Shown piece after piece: positions 16,329 through 23,586 of a stretch of DNA of 64,000 nucleotides. A program made the translations under genes and the position numbers. Position 1 is the stretch's first letter; each line of letters starts with the position of its first letter. Location: NCBI RefSeq assembly GCF_050611725.1, contig NZ_JBODJB010000001.1, positions 744,001 to 808,000 of the forward strand. Reading direction: 5' to 3'. The DNA comes from Ferruginibacter sp050611725 (lineage in GTDB: Bacteria; Bacteroidota; Bacteroidia; Chitinophagales; Chitinophagaceae). The notes beneath the pieces were generated by a model. The model was not told the origin of the DNA. It did no database searches and saw only the letters and a program-made list of their open reading frames with translations.

Positions 16329-17039
16329 ATGAAAGAAGAACGAATACAAATTTCAAAGGAAACAATAGAAAGAATTGGAAAAAGTGGAGATTATTTGCGA
16401 AAATTAGGAGCAGAAGCTATTTCCTCAATGGAACAGACAAGTGTTATCCTTCACCAAGTTTATAAGGAAATTGCAAAATTTGGATGGTACACAAATGCCA
16501 CTAGTTCAATTATTGACCTTGTTCCTGTTAAAGCTGCAATTAGAAATAAAAATACCGAAGAAATAAATCGCCTGATGATTGCACAAACAAAAGAGTACTA
16601 CACCATTAATAAAAAGCACACTCTCGAAACATTTTCAGCAAAAAAAGAAATTCTTTCACGTGCATTTAAAGCTTTTGAGAAAAAACAATATGAATATTCT
16701 ATCCTACTTTTTCTTACTCAGACTGATAGTATATGCAAAGCCTTAATTGGCACAAGGCTATTTGGTAAAAGATCAAAACAACCTAAAACTAAAGAGTTTG
16801 CCGACCAACATTATAATGAACGTTCTTTTATCTCTGCTGTTCTTCAACCATTGACAGATTATGGGGAAATTAATAAAGTTGAACAAGATTATTTGCCTGG
16901 TGAATTGAATCGACATAGGGTAATACACGGGGAGGACACAGAATATGGAAATGTTGTAAATGCACACAAGATTCTTTCGCTAATATTTTACTTGACTACC
17001 CTTGTTGGTAAAATATCAACAAAACCAAACGTCGCCTAA
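16329..17039 (+). CDS. HEPN-like protein of unknown function in cassette-like unit 2
   Basis: This 236-residue cytoplasmic protein is predicted mostly helical. Residues 195-200 read RHRVIH inside LNRHRVIHGEDTEYG, an R-x4-H arrangement like the HEPN ribonuclease motif. The following helix NAHKILSLIFYLTTLV resembles the ends of Abi-type HEPN proteins. A HEPN nuclease is therefore a plausible but unproved identity. It is flanked by GTTAGGCG (16287) and CGCCTAAC (17033). Its TAA stop lies inside the second site, an overlap also known from integron cassettes. A TAATTTTA promoter-like element (16318-16325) ends four bases before the ATG. The SIR2-like neighbour may be unrelated in function if each unit moves alone. 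Confidence 0.7.
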   Translation: MKEERIQISKETIERIGKSGDYLRKLGAEAISSMEQTSVILHQVYKEIAKFGWYTNATSSIIDLVPVKAAIRNKNTEEINRLMIAQTKEYYTINKKHTLETFSAKKEILSRAFKAFEKKQYEYSILLFLTQTDSICKALIGTRLFGKRSKQPKTKEFADQHYNERSFISAVLQPLTDYGEINKVEQDYLPGELNRHRVIHGEDTEYGNVVNAHKILSLIFYLTTLVGKISTKPNVA

Positions 17040-17221
17040 CATTGGGTTTGCTGCAAGGCTGGCAGGACATTGGAGCAATGGTCATTTTATCGCTTTTGTG
17101 CTTCATCTGGGCTGGACAAACATCCCTGGGCTTTTGTTTGTTAACCTGTACTTTTATATCTTTAATCAGCAGCGGTCACGGGCGGACCAGCTATGAATTC
17201 AAGCCCTGCCCGTTGGCTGCT
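17033..17221 (+). other. attC-like spacer 2
   Basis: It opens with CGCCTAAC (GCCTAAC fits RYYYAAC) and closes with GTTGGCTGCT at 17212-17221. GGG..GCT..AA..GCTGG-type arms can pair but less well than in spacer 1. An 84-codon open frame across it (17042-17296) has no coding character. The closing sequence is the start of unit 3 and complements 17968-17977. Confidence 0.55.
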
Positions 17222-17262
17222 ACCTTACTGCGACACATCAAACCTCTAAATTTTATTACAGT

Positions 17263-17958
17263 TTGTTTTACAGACTTACAATACCGACACTTTTAATTCT
17301 TGCATTTTGGTCTTGCAAAAGTTCGACACAGAAAACTGTTACAACAAATTTTGAAAGAATATTACAGGATACTACAAATAATCACCGAGCAAAATGGGAC
17401 TTAGAGCAACTTGAACATTACAATAATATTTGTAAAGCAATAAATTTAAATAAGCTTTATGACGGAGTGGACAGCTTTGAAGTGAGATTGTGGCGGCAAT
17501 TTTCCTTTTTTGGAATGGCAACGGACGAAGAAATTTACTCATTAAAAATATTGGACACTACAGTTAGTTTAACATTTTACAGAGTTTATTGTTCACAAGA
17601 AAATTATGACAATCCGAACTATAGAAATTGGAACCCTTTTACAAATCCAAAAATTGACAGTTTTTTTGCCGTGTCTAAATCCTTCCCAACAAAAATAATT
17701 GACAGTTTAAACTTGCAAAACCTTTGGACTTTAAAAACTCAAAGTGCTTTAAATATTCCTGACAGCATAGGCTTTTTAGATGGTTCAACAACAAGTATTG
17801 AACTTGCTTCTAAGTCAAAGTATACACTGCTAAGACACCATGTAGCATATGCATTCTATGAAAAGACAAAAATGATTGAAATAAAAAAATACATAGATGA
17901 ATATGACAAATTAATAAGGTTTTTTCAATCAAATAAAATTTATGACCATAGTTATTAA
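17263..17958 (+). CDS. Small predicted lipoprotein in cassette-like unit 3
   Basis: This 231-residue protein is not recognised. It starts at a TTG (no in-frame ATG upstream) with a hydrophobic leader, MFYRLTIPTLLILAFWSC, whose Cys at residue 18 fits a loose lipobox. The mature part is acidic/aromatic (EVRLWRQFSFFGMATDEEIY, then FYRVYCSQENYDNPNYRNWN) and ends in a coiled KKYIDEYDKLIRFFQ segment. It is flanked by GTTGGCTGCT (17212) and AGCAGCCAAC (17968), exact reverse complements. Export to the envelope is inferred; no function can be offered. Confidence 0.7.
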   Translation: MFYRLTIPTLLILAFWSCKSSTQKTVTTNFERILQDTTNNHRAKWDLEQLEHYNNICKAINLNKLYDGVDSFEVRLWRQFSFFGMATDEEIYSLKILDTTVSLTFYRVYCSQENYDNPNYRNWNPFTNPKIDSFFAVSKSFPTKIIDSLNLQNLWTLKTQSALNIPDSIGFLDGSTTSIELASKSKYTLLRHHVAYAFYEKTKMIEIKKYIDEYDKLIRFFQSNKIYDHSY

Positions 17959-17967
17959 AGACAATGC

Positions 17968-18060
17968 AGCAGCCAACAAAAGGTTATGTGCAATTTCCAT
18001 TTGGCGTATCTCCCAAGCCCTTTGCTGATACATCCATTAACTTATACCTACACAATAAAA
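17968..18060 (+). other. Truncated attC-like site closing unit 3
   Basis: AGCAGCCAAC (17968-17977) complements the unit 3 opening exactly. After it, AAAAGGTTATGTGCAAT resembles a left arm, but I find no matching right arm or closing GTT site before 18121. The array appears to end in a decayed site. Confidence 0.4.
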
Positions 18061-18084
18061 AAACACAATATTCACCCACGAATA

Positions 18085-18115
18085 TTTGTACCAATTAAGA
18101 AATAAGCTACCTTTA
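18085..18115 (+). promoter_or_regulatory. Promoter of the protein-glutaminase-like gene
   Basis: TTTG (18085-18088), a 19-base spacer and TACCTTTA (18108-18115) match the Bacteroidota promoter layout with one mismatch in the -7 element. It lies five bases before the ATG at 18121. Confidence 0.55.
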
Positions 18116-18120
18116 TTTCA

Positions 18121-18768
18121 ATGACAATGATTACAATTTATCCTACGCTTTTTGATGATAGTCTTTCAGATATTACACCTCCTTACAATACCGTATCCGA
18201 AAAACAAGCAGAAAAATTATTTACTTATTTTAAAGAGCACCCACTTTTTAATTGGAAAAATTCTCACAATGGTTGTGAAGGAAAAGCTGATGCTGTCTGT
18301 GTTTTGTTAGATGAATGGGGAATACCAAATTATAAAGCATGGGTATTCGGTGGCGCTTATCTTAGAAAAAACTATGTTGGTGAATTAATGAAATACTGGA
18401 ATTATCATGTTGCTGCTGTGTTAGCTGTGGAAAAGGATGGGAAAATTATACAGTATGTACTTGATCCTGCTACCGCTGATACATTGCAGACTGTAGAAGA
18501 TTGGGCAGCGGGTATAACCTATATATCCCACAGTTATCATTGTACCCGTCAGGCACATTGGTATATTTTTTCCGGAAAAAGTATCATCAATGAAAAGTGG
18601 AATAAACGAAACAGACGGAACCGTAAATGGATGATCCAATGTCTTGCAGGAATCAATAGTCTTACAATAGTGGGTAAAGCTCAGTTGTGTTTTAAAAAGA
18701 CACAGATAAAAAAAACGCTGTTAGCTTTTCGTGAAGCGAAAAAAAATAAACCGGATTTGAATGATTAA
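18121..18768 (+). CDS. Protein-glutaminase-like cysteine hydrolase
   Basis: The 215-residue protein shows the Cys-His-Asp order of the protein-glutamine glutaminase / transglutaminase-like fold. The triad would be Cys52 in HNGCEGKADAVC, His96 in YWNYHVAAVL and Asp115 in YVLDPATAD, with VLLDEWGIPNYKAWVFGGAY between. The known family deamidates glutamine side chains in proteins; the substrate here is unknown. Unlike secreted relatives it has no signal peptide, and its C-terminal 60 residues are very basic (NEKWNKRNRRNRKW). It lies just outside the cassette-like array. The fold assignment is moderately confident. Confidence 0.7.
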   Translation: MTMITIYPTLFDDSLSDITPPYNTVSEKQAEKLFTYFKEHPLFNWKNSHNGCEGKADAVCVLLDEWGIPNYKAWVFGGAYLRKNYVGELMKYWNYHVAAVLAVEKDGKIIQYVLDPATADTLQTVEDWAAGITYISHSYHCTRQAHWYIFSGKSIINEKWNKRNRRNRKWMIQCLAGINSLTIVGKAQLCFKKTQIKKTLLAFREAKKNKPDLND

Positions 18769-18783
18769 TAATAGTGTGAAAAA

Positions 18784-19014
18784 TCACAACAATCCACTAA
18801 TCTTCTTCGCCAGTTTGTGATCCTTCTCTGTTACAATATCACCTGCATCATGCGTACTCAACCATATCTCCACTTTGTTATAAACATTAGTCCATAGTGG
18901 ATGATGATCTGCTTTTTCTGCTTCAATAGCAACCCTTGTCATGAAAGCAAATGCCTCAGAAAAATTCTTGAATTCGAACTTACGGTAAAGCGTATTATTT
19001 TTTTCTTCCCACAT
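18784..19014 (-). CDS. phhB: 4a-hydroxytetrahydrobiopterin dehydratase (pterin carbinolamine dehydratase)
   Basis: The enzyme dehydrates 4a-hydroxytetrahydrobiopterin, recycling the cofactor of aromatic amino acid hydroxylases. At 76 residues it is compact, but the hallmark is intact: ADHHPLWTNVYNKVEIWLST then HDAGDIVTEKDHKLAKKI. The HHP and the following Asn/Tyr strand form the active site. The N-terminal FEFKNFSEAFAFMTRVA is also typical. No hydroxylase gene is nearby. It is 2 bases downstream of the next minus-strand gene, suggesting cotranscription. Confidence 0.92.
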   Translation of the reverse strand: MWEEKNNTLYRKFEFKNFSEAFAFMTRVAIEAEKADHHPLWTNVYNKVEIWLSTHDAGDIVTEKDHKLAKKISGLL

Positions 19015-19016
19015 AA

Positions 19017-19448
19017 TTAAAGAATTAAGTGTTGTTTGTTTTTAATTTTCTCGTTGGTCATTTCTACCACCAACTGAACGCCAGTTAGCGATTTAATGGA
19101 TTGTATCAAAGGAGCAATATCCTTACTATCAAAATCACCCTTTATCAACCACAAAAAATCAAGGTGTTTAAATTCAGGTAAAAGATACTCGCCATCGAAC
19201 TGATTATTGTAGAGATAGTGTGTTAATGCAACAGCGGATAATCTGTATTCAAAAACAGAAAAAAAATAGGTCCGCTTTTTTTTAGTGAGTTGTATCTCCA
19301 GATCAGTATTGATCCTGAAATTAAAACCTAAAACATTGTTCAGGTGCCAGCAAAGCATATAATCTTTTACCGGAGCAACAATGCCCAGTAAAATAGATTC
19401 TTCAAAGAATTCCTCCGCTAAAGCTTCGTTGTCTATTTTTAGTTTCAT
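19017..19448 (-). CDS. IPExxxVDY-like family protein
   Basis: This 143-residue cytoplasmic protein is typical of Bacteroidota and of unknown function. The family name motif appears as LPEFKHLDFLWLIKGD near residues 90-105, a variant of IPExxxVDYLWLI. The first part (LLGIVAPVKDYMLCWHLNNVLG) and the FFSVFEY strand also fit. Function is unknown; a role in cell division has been discussed for no member I can cite, so none is assigned. It is followed directly by phhB. Confidence 0.8.
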   Translation of the reverse strand: MKLKIDNEALAEEFFEESILLGIVAPVKDYMLCWHLNNVLGFNFRINTDLEIQLTKKKRTYFFSVFEYRLSAVALTHYLYNNQFDGEYLLPEFKHLDFLWLIKGDFDSKDIAPLIQSIKSLTGVQLVVEMTNEKIKNKQHLIL

Positions 19449-19498
19449 TCAGGTTGTAAAGTTAATAGCAATTAGTTAATCTCATAAATATTAAGCCT

Positions 19499-19580
19499 CA
19501 AGTGGCAAGCTACAAGGGACAAGCATGCTTATTCAAATCTCTTTGCTGCTCCTTTGAAGCTTGTAGCTAACCCCTCAACA
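19499..19580 (+). repeat. Heptad hairpin repeat, copy B
   Basis: CAAGTGG, CAAGCTA, CAAGGGA and CAAGCAT are followed by a 19-base spacer (19527-19545, with TTCAAATC) and right-arm heptads ending in CTTGTAG, CTAACCC and CTCAACA. It is collinear with copy A at 10994. It lies between the IPExxxVDY-like gene and feoB. Confidence 0.8.
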
Positions 19581-19621
19581 CTTCTTTCCTGAATCCGTAA
19601 TTACAAACCATTTATTACAGT

Positions 19622-19629
19622 TAAATTTG
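19622..19629 (+). promoter_or_regulatory. TAnnTTTG promoter -7 element of feoB
   Basis: TAAATTTG matches the consensus and overlaps the first possible TTG start (19627). If this promoter is used, translation more likely begins at the TTG at 19642. Confidence 0.5.
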
Positions 19630-21759
19630 CCACCTCAAATTTTGACAAAGCATATAAACATAGCGTTAGTAGGTAACCCCAATAGTGGCAAGAGTTCATT
19701 ATTCAATGTACTGACGGGTCTTAACCAGAAAGTTGGCAATTTTCCCGGTGTAACGGTTGATAAAAAAACCGGTCAATGTACTATTGCCGAAAATTTAACG
19801 GCAACATTGATCGATCTGCCGGGCACTTATAGCCTTTACCCTAAAAGAGCAGATGAGTGGGTGGCGTATAAAGTTTTACTGCAACAAGATGAAGATATCA
19901 AGCCGGATCTGGTTGTACTTGTAGCCGATGCAAGTAATTTAAAAAGAAATCTATTGTTCTGTTCACAGATCATCGATCTTAAAGTGCCTGTGGTTGTTGC
20001 ATTGTCGATGATCGATCTTGCCAATAAAAAAGGAACTCAGATCGATATCAATGGATTGGAAAGAGAATTGGGTGTGCCGGTAGTAACCATTAACCCAAGA
20101 AAAAATAAAGGCGTACCACAATTAAAAAAGGTCATTGAGCAAACTGCACAGTTTCATGCACATACATCTAAAGATTTTATCAGTAGTAAATCATTGGCCG
20201 AAGATGCCATTGCGGACGTGAAACAAATGCTGCCTGCACTGAGTGATTATGCAGGGCTGCATTATTTGATCAATCATGAACATTTTTTGCTCAGCGATAC
20301 TCTGCAAAATGAAATAGAAGCGATAGAAGAAAAAAATAAATTCAATCCAACCAAGACACAGGCAGAAGAGATCATGCAGCGTTATGGCCGCATTAAGCAT
20401 ATAATGCAACAAACGGTGGTAGAAGCAGATCCGCTGAAAAAAGCTTTGTTCACAGAAAAGTTGGATGATATCTTAATGCACAAACGTTGGGGTTATTTTA
20501 TTTTACTGACCGTTTTGTTTTTAATGTTTCAAAGTGTTTTCTGGATTGCTCAATATCCTATGGATGGAATTGAATGGGTATTTGGTAAGCTCAGTGGTTG
20601 GTTAACCGATGTGTTACCGGCAATTTGGTGGAGTGATCTGTTAATAAATGGTGTGGTGGCAGGTTTGAGTGGTATACTTGTTTTTATTCCGCAGATCATG
20701 ATCTTGTTTGGTATTATAACTATTCTAGAAGATACCGGCTATATGGCAAGGATCAGTTTCCTTACAGATAAACTGATGCGTAAGGTTGGTTTGAATGGTA
20801 AAAGTGTAATGCCGATGATCAGTGGATTTGCCTGTGCGGTACCGGCCATCATGACGGCGAGAAATATCGAGAACAGAAAAGAGCGTTTACTAACGATCAT
20901 GGTTACCCCATTAATGAGTTGTAGCGCACGGTTACCGGTTTATACTATTTTAATTGCCTTGGTTATTCCATCTAAATTGTATTTTGGATTTTTAAGTTTA
21001 CAAGGGCTGGTGATGATGGGCTTGTATTTACTCGGAACGGTTTTGGCATTACTTGTTTCTTATGTAATGAAATTTTTCATCAATATTCAGGAGAAAAGTT
21101 TTTTCATTTTAGAGTTGCCTGTGTATAGGGCACCACGTTGGAAGAATGCATTGACCACCATGATAGAAAAAGCAAAAATATTTGTATTTGATGCTGGTAA
21201 GATCATTATGGTGATCAGTTTATTGTTGTGGACATTGAGTACTTACGGACCGGCAAAAAGAATGGCAGCGGTAACAGCTAAATATGAATTGCTCGAAAAA
21301 TCAAACCCGGATAAGACAGCAGAATTAAATAAACAAAGGCAAACAGAATTGTTGCAAAATTCTTATGCCGGCATTTTAGGAAGATCTATAGAGCCGGTTA
21401 TTCAACCATTAGGTTACGATTGGAAGATCGGCATTGCATTGGTAACATCTTTTGCAGCAAGAGAAGTGTTTGTAGGTACAATGGCTACACTGTATAGCGT
21501 AGGAGATGATGGTGAAGACAATAGCAGCACACTCAGACAAAAAATGAGTGCGGCGGTTAAAGCCGATGGAACAAAAGTTTACACACTGGCAACAGGATTG
21601 TCGCTACTAATATTTTATGCATTGGCTATGCAATGTATGAGTACATTGGCTATTGTAAAAAGAGAAACCCGTAGCTGGAAATGGCCGGTTATTCAACTGA
21701 TCTATATGACCGGCTTGGCTTATTTATTAAGCTGGTTGGCGTATGTGATCTTTAAATAA
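19627..21759 (+). CDS. feoB: Ferrous iron transport protein B
   Basis: FeoB is the GTP-regulated inner-membrane ferrous iron permease. The N-terminal G domain has VGNPNSGKSSLFNVLTG (P-loop), FPGVTVDKKTG and DLPGTYSLYP (G3). The membrane half begins near residue 285 and includes two gate-type repeats (GFACAVPAIMTARNIENRKE and TPLMSCSARLPVYTIL). The 710-residue length is typical. There is no ATG near the start: codons TTG at 19627 or 19642 are the candidates, and the promoter position favours 19642. FeoA is encoded separately at 4938. A secreted protein of unknown function follows six bases after the stop. Confidence 0.95.
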   Translation: MPPQILTKHINIALVGNPNSGKSSLFNVLTGLNQKVGNFPGVTVDKKTGQCTIAENLTATLIDLPGTYSLYPKRADEWVAYKVLLQQDEDIKPDLVVLVADASNLKRNLLFCSQIIDLKVPVVVALSMIDLANKKGTQIDINGLERELGVPVVTINPRKNKGVPQLKKVIEQTAQFHAHTSKDFISSKSLAEDAIADVKQMLPALSDYAGLHYLINHEHFLLSDTLQNEIEAIEEKNKFNPTKTQAEEIMQRYGRIKHIMQQTVVEADPLKKALFTEKLDDILMHKRWGYFILLTVLFLMFQSVFWIAQYPMDGIEWVFGKLSGWLTDVLPAIWWSDLLINGVVAGLSGILVFIPQIMILFGIITILEDTGYMARISFLTDKLMRKVGLNGKSVMPMISGFACAVPAIMTARNIENRKERLLTIMVTPLMSCSARLPVYTILIALVIPSKLYFGFLSLQGLVMMGLYLLGTVLALLVSYVMKFFINIQEKSFFILELPVYRAPRWKNALTTMIEKAKIFVFDAGKIIMVISLLLWTLSTYGPAKRMAAVTAKYELLEKSNPDKTAELNKQRQTELLQNSYAGILGRSIEPVIQPLGYDWKIGIALVTSFAAREVFVGTMATLYSVGDDGEDNSSTLRQKMSAAVKADGTKVYTLATGLSLLIFYALAMQCMSTLAIVKRETRSWKWPVIQLIYMTGLAYLLSWLAYVIFK

Positions 21760-21765
21760 GATAAA

Positions 21766-22404
21766 ATGAAATGCACATTCTTTATTGTACTGACCTTTAG
21801 TGTTCATATTGTTTTTGGTCAGGAAACAAAACTTGATACATATAAAAAATGGTTTGATACAGATCTTGAGAAATGGACAGCATCATTTGAAAATTTTAAT
21901 CTTTCGGAATTTAAAAGAGAGGATAGTGTTGTTCGTTTTGAAAACAACCAACCTTTAAAATTCAAAACATTAAAGCCTTTTTTAGATATTTATAAACCGA
22001 TACTCACTTATTCAAAAGATAGCAGCAGTTTTATAGATATTTACAGCTACCAACTTAATCTAAAAAAAGAAGGAGATCAATATTTTCCAACGAGAGATAT
22101 TGATCAGGTTATTTATTTGTGTAACAAGAAAACTAAATACTGGAACAGGATATTGTTTTTCAGTACATATAGCAGTTGGATAGATGAGGCCATTTGGGTA
22201 TCAACTGAAAAATTTATTTTGACGGGCAGTAGAAAGAATGAGATATATGCAAATGCGCCTGTAATATATATAGGGGATACTATTAAAAAAACATTTGAAG
22301 TTTTTGGCAATACAAATAAGAATTGCATAGAAAACGGCTACGGATACACGTCAGAAAAACTCAAAAGAATAGAAATAATAGATCCGGTGCAAGGTGAAAA
22401 TTAA
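21766..22404 (+). CDS. Secreted protein of unknown function
   Basis: This 212-residue protein has a Sec signal peptide, MKCTFFIVLTFSVHIVFG, with cleavage likely before QE near residue 19. The mature part contains YKKWFDTDLEKWTASF, IDIYSYQLNLKKEGDQYFP and VIYIGDTIKKTFEVFG. I do not recognise a family. Its ATG is six bases after the feoB stop, so cotranscription with feoB is likely, but nothing in the sequence indicates iron binding. Its stop overlaps that of the convergent SRPBCC gene by four bases. Confidence 0.75.
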   Translation: MKCTFFIVLTFSVHIVFGQETKLDTYKKWFDTDLEKWTASFENFNLSEFKREDSVVRFENNQPLKFKTLKPFLDIYKPILTYSKDSSSFIDIYSYQLNLKKEGDQYFPTRDIDQVIYLCNKKTKYWNRILFFSTYSSWIDEAIWVSTEKFILTGSRKNEIYANAPVIYIGDTIKKTFEVFGNTNKNCIENGYGYTSEKLKRIEIIDPVQGEN

Positions 22405-22880
22405 CTTAGAATCAATTCTGCATTTAATTTTTTTGCCAAACCCTTGGCGCCCCAACGCATTACAACATCATGATTCCATTTAAAGAGCGGCTTTAAAACA
22501 GGGGCTAAATTGTTCATCCATTTTTTTGTAGTGTTCACGTTCCAATTGTATTGTAAAGTTGTAACTCCGTCTTCTTCCTTAAAATTCCAACAACCTTCAC
22601 CCTCTAATTCACCAAAGGCAATACCCTCCATTACAAAAGGAGCTTGTACGTTAATAGACTCCACATCAAAAGTTAGTTCATATGGTAGAAAGCTTTTCCA
22701 GGTAAAACGCATTTTCTTTCCAAGATCATTTTTATCACCCTCTCTAAGTGTTTCGGCCTTAACAACACCTTTCCACCATTCCGGCCATTTTTCCTGATCA
22801 TACATCAAATGCCACACTTCCTGTAAGGAGGCCCTAACCTTCCAAATAGTAACAAAAGTGTACTGGTAGCTATTTTCCAT
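22401..22880 (-). CDS. SRPBCC family protein (polyketide cyclase/START-like)
   Basis: This 159-residue protein has the helix-grip pattern. It opens with YQYTFVTIWKVRASLQEVWHLM, followed by KWPEWWKGVVKAETLREGD and a beta-rich middle. It ends with a long C-terminal helix (MNNLAPVLKPLFKWNHDVVM). The family binds hydrophobic ligands or assists enzyme reactions, so a specific role cannot be given. No signal peptide. Three other SRPBCC-type genes occur in the window region (27458, 37835). Confidence 0.8.
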   Translation of the reverse strand: MENSYQYTFVTIWKVRASLQEVWHLMYDQEKWPEWWKGVVKAETLREGDKNDLGKKMRFTWKSFLPYELTFDVESINVQAPFVMEGIAFGELEGEGCWNFKEEDGVTTLQYNWNVNTTKKWMNNLAPVLKPLFKWNHDVVMRWGAKGLAKKLNAELILS

Positions 22881-23084
22881 ACCTGAAAGTACGTTTTAGG
22901 CAACGATTATATTTTTCTAGGGCCAATAAATTTTCCACTTAACTGTTAATATTTACCATTTGTCAAACTCGATTTATTTTTTTTTAATACGTTCAATCGG
23001 CCGAAAGTTAGATCAGTAAAGGAATATAGGGCAAAAAGCTATCATATTTACTAAACACTACTAAAAAATAATTGGTACTTTGTG

Positions 23085-23114
23085 TTGCATAGTACTAAAA
23101 TTTTATTATCTTTG
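23085..23114 (+). promoter_or_regulatory. padR-pspC promoter with overlapping TACT/AGTA inverted repeat
   Basis: TTG (23085-23087), a 19-base spacer and TATCTTTG (23107-23114) form a full Bacteroidota promoter. An inverted repeat TACT-N11-AGTA (about 23076-23094) covers the -33 element, a fitting place for autorepression by the PadR protein encoded next. Confidence 0.65.
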
Positions 23115-23171
23115 TGTTAGAAAGGGAGTAAGAGACGGTAATTACTTCCTGAAATATTTAAAAAAGAAGCC

Positions 23172-23537
23172 ATGAATATTGATAACACAGCAAGTCAGAT
23201 GCGGAAAGGAGTTCTGGAGTTTTGCATTCTTTCGGTAATCAAACAAGGCGAAGCCTACCCTTCGGATATAATTGACAAAATGAAGTCGGCCAACCTGAAT
23301 ATTTTTGAAGGTACCCTGTACCCACTTTTAACACGTTTAAAGAACGCAGAATTTTTAACCTACCGTTGGGTAGAAAGTAATAGTGGTCCGCCAAGAAAAT
23401 ATTTTTCTCTTACGGAAAAAGGTGCCGCATTTTATAAAGAACTTGAAGCAACCTGGAATGAACTGGCCAATGCGGTTCAAAAACTTTCCGAAGCAGAACA
23501 ACAACACACAAACGACAACTTCAACAATCCACAATAA
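23172..23537 (+). CDS. PadR family transcriptional regulator
   Basis: This 121-residue winged-helix regulator has the PadR signature: QMRKGVLEFCILSVIKQGEA, YPSDIIDKMKSANLNIFEGT and LYPLLTRLKNAEFLTYRW. GPPRKYFSLTEKGAAFYKEL forms the wing and the dimerisation helix. PadR proteins usually repress their own operon and respond to small ligands or envelope stress. Here the next gene, 49 bases downstream, encodes a PspC-domain membrane protein. That pairing recurs in Bacteroidota and suggests this regulator controls it. The target is probably the inverted repeat at the promoter. Confidence 0.93.
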   Translation: MNIDNTASQMRKGVLEFCILSVIKQGEAYPSDIIDKMKSANLNIFEGTLYPLLTRLKNAEFLTYRWVESNSGPPRKYFSLTEKGAAFYKELEATWNELANAVQKLSEAEQQHTNDNFNNPQ

Positions 23538-23586
23538 ATACAGTTGGCTATAGTGGACCCAACTAAAGAAACAAAAATTTTTGATC

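Noticed and set aside
17042..17296. 84-codon open frame on the plus strand across spacer 2
   Set aside because: It lies over the attC-like palindrome, overlaps the lipoprotein start and has no protein-like composition beyond chance.
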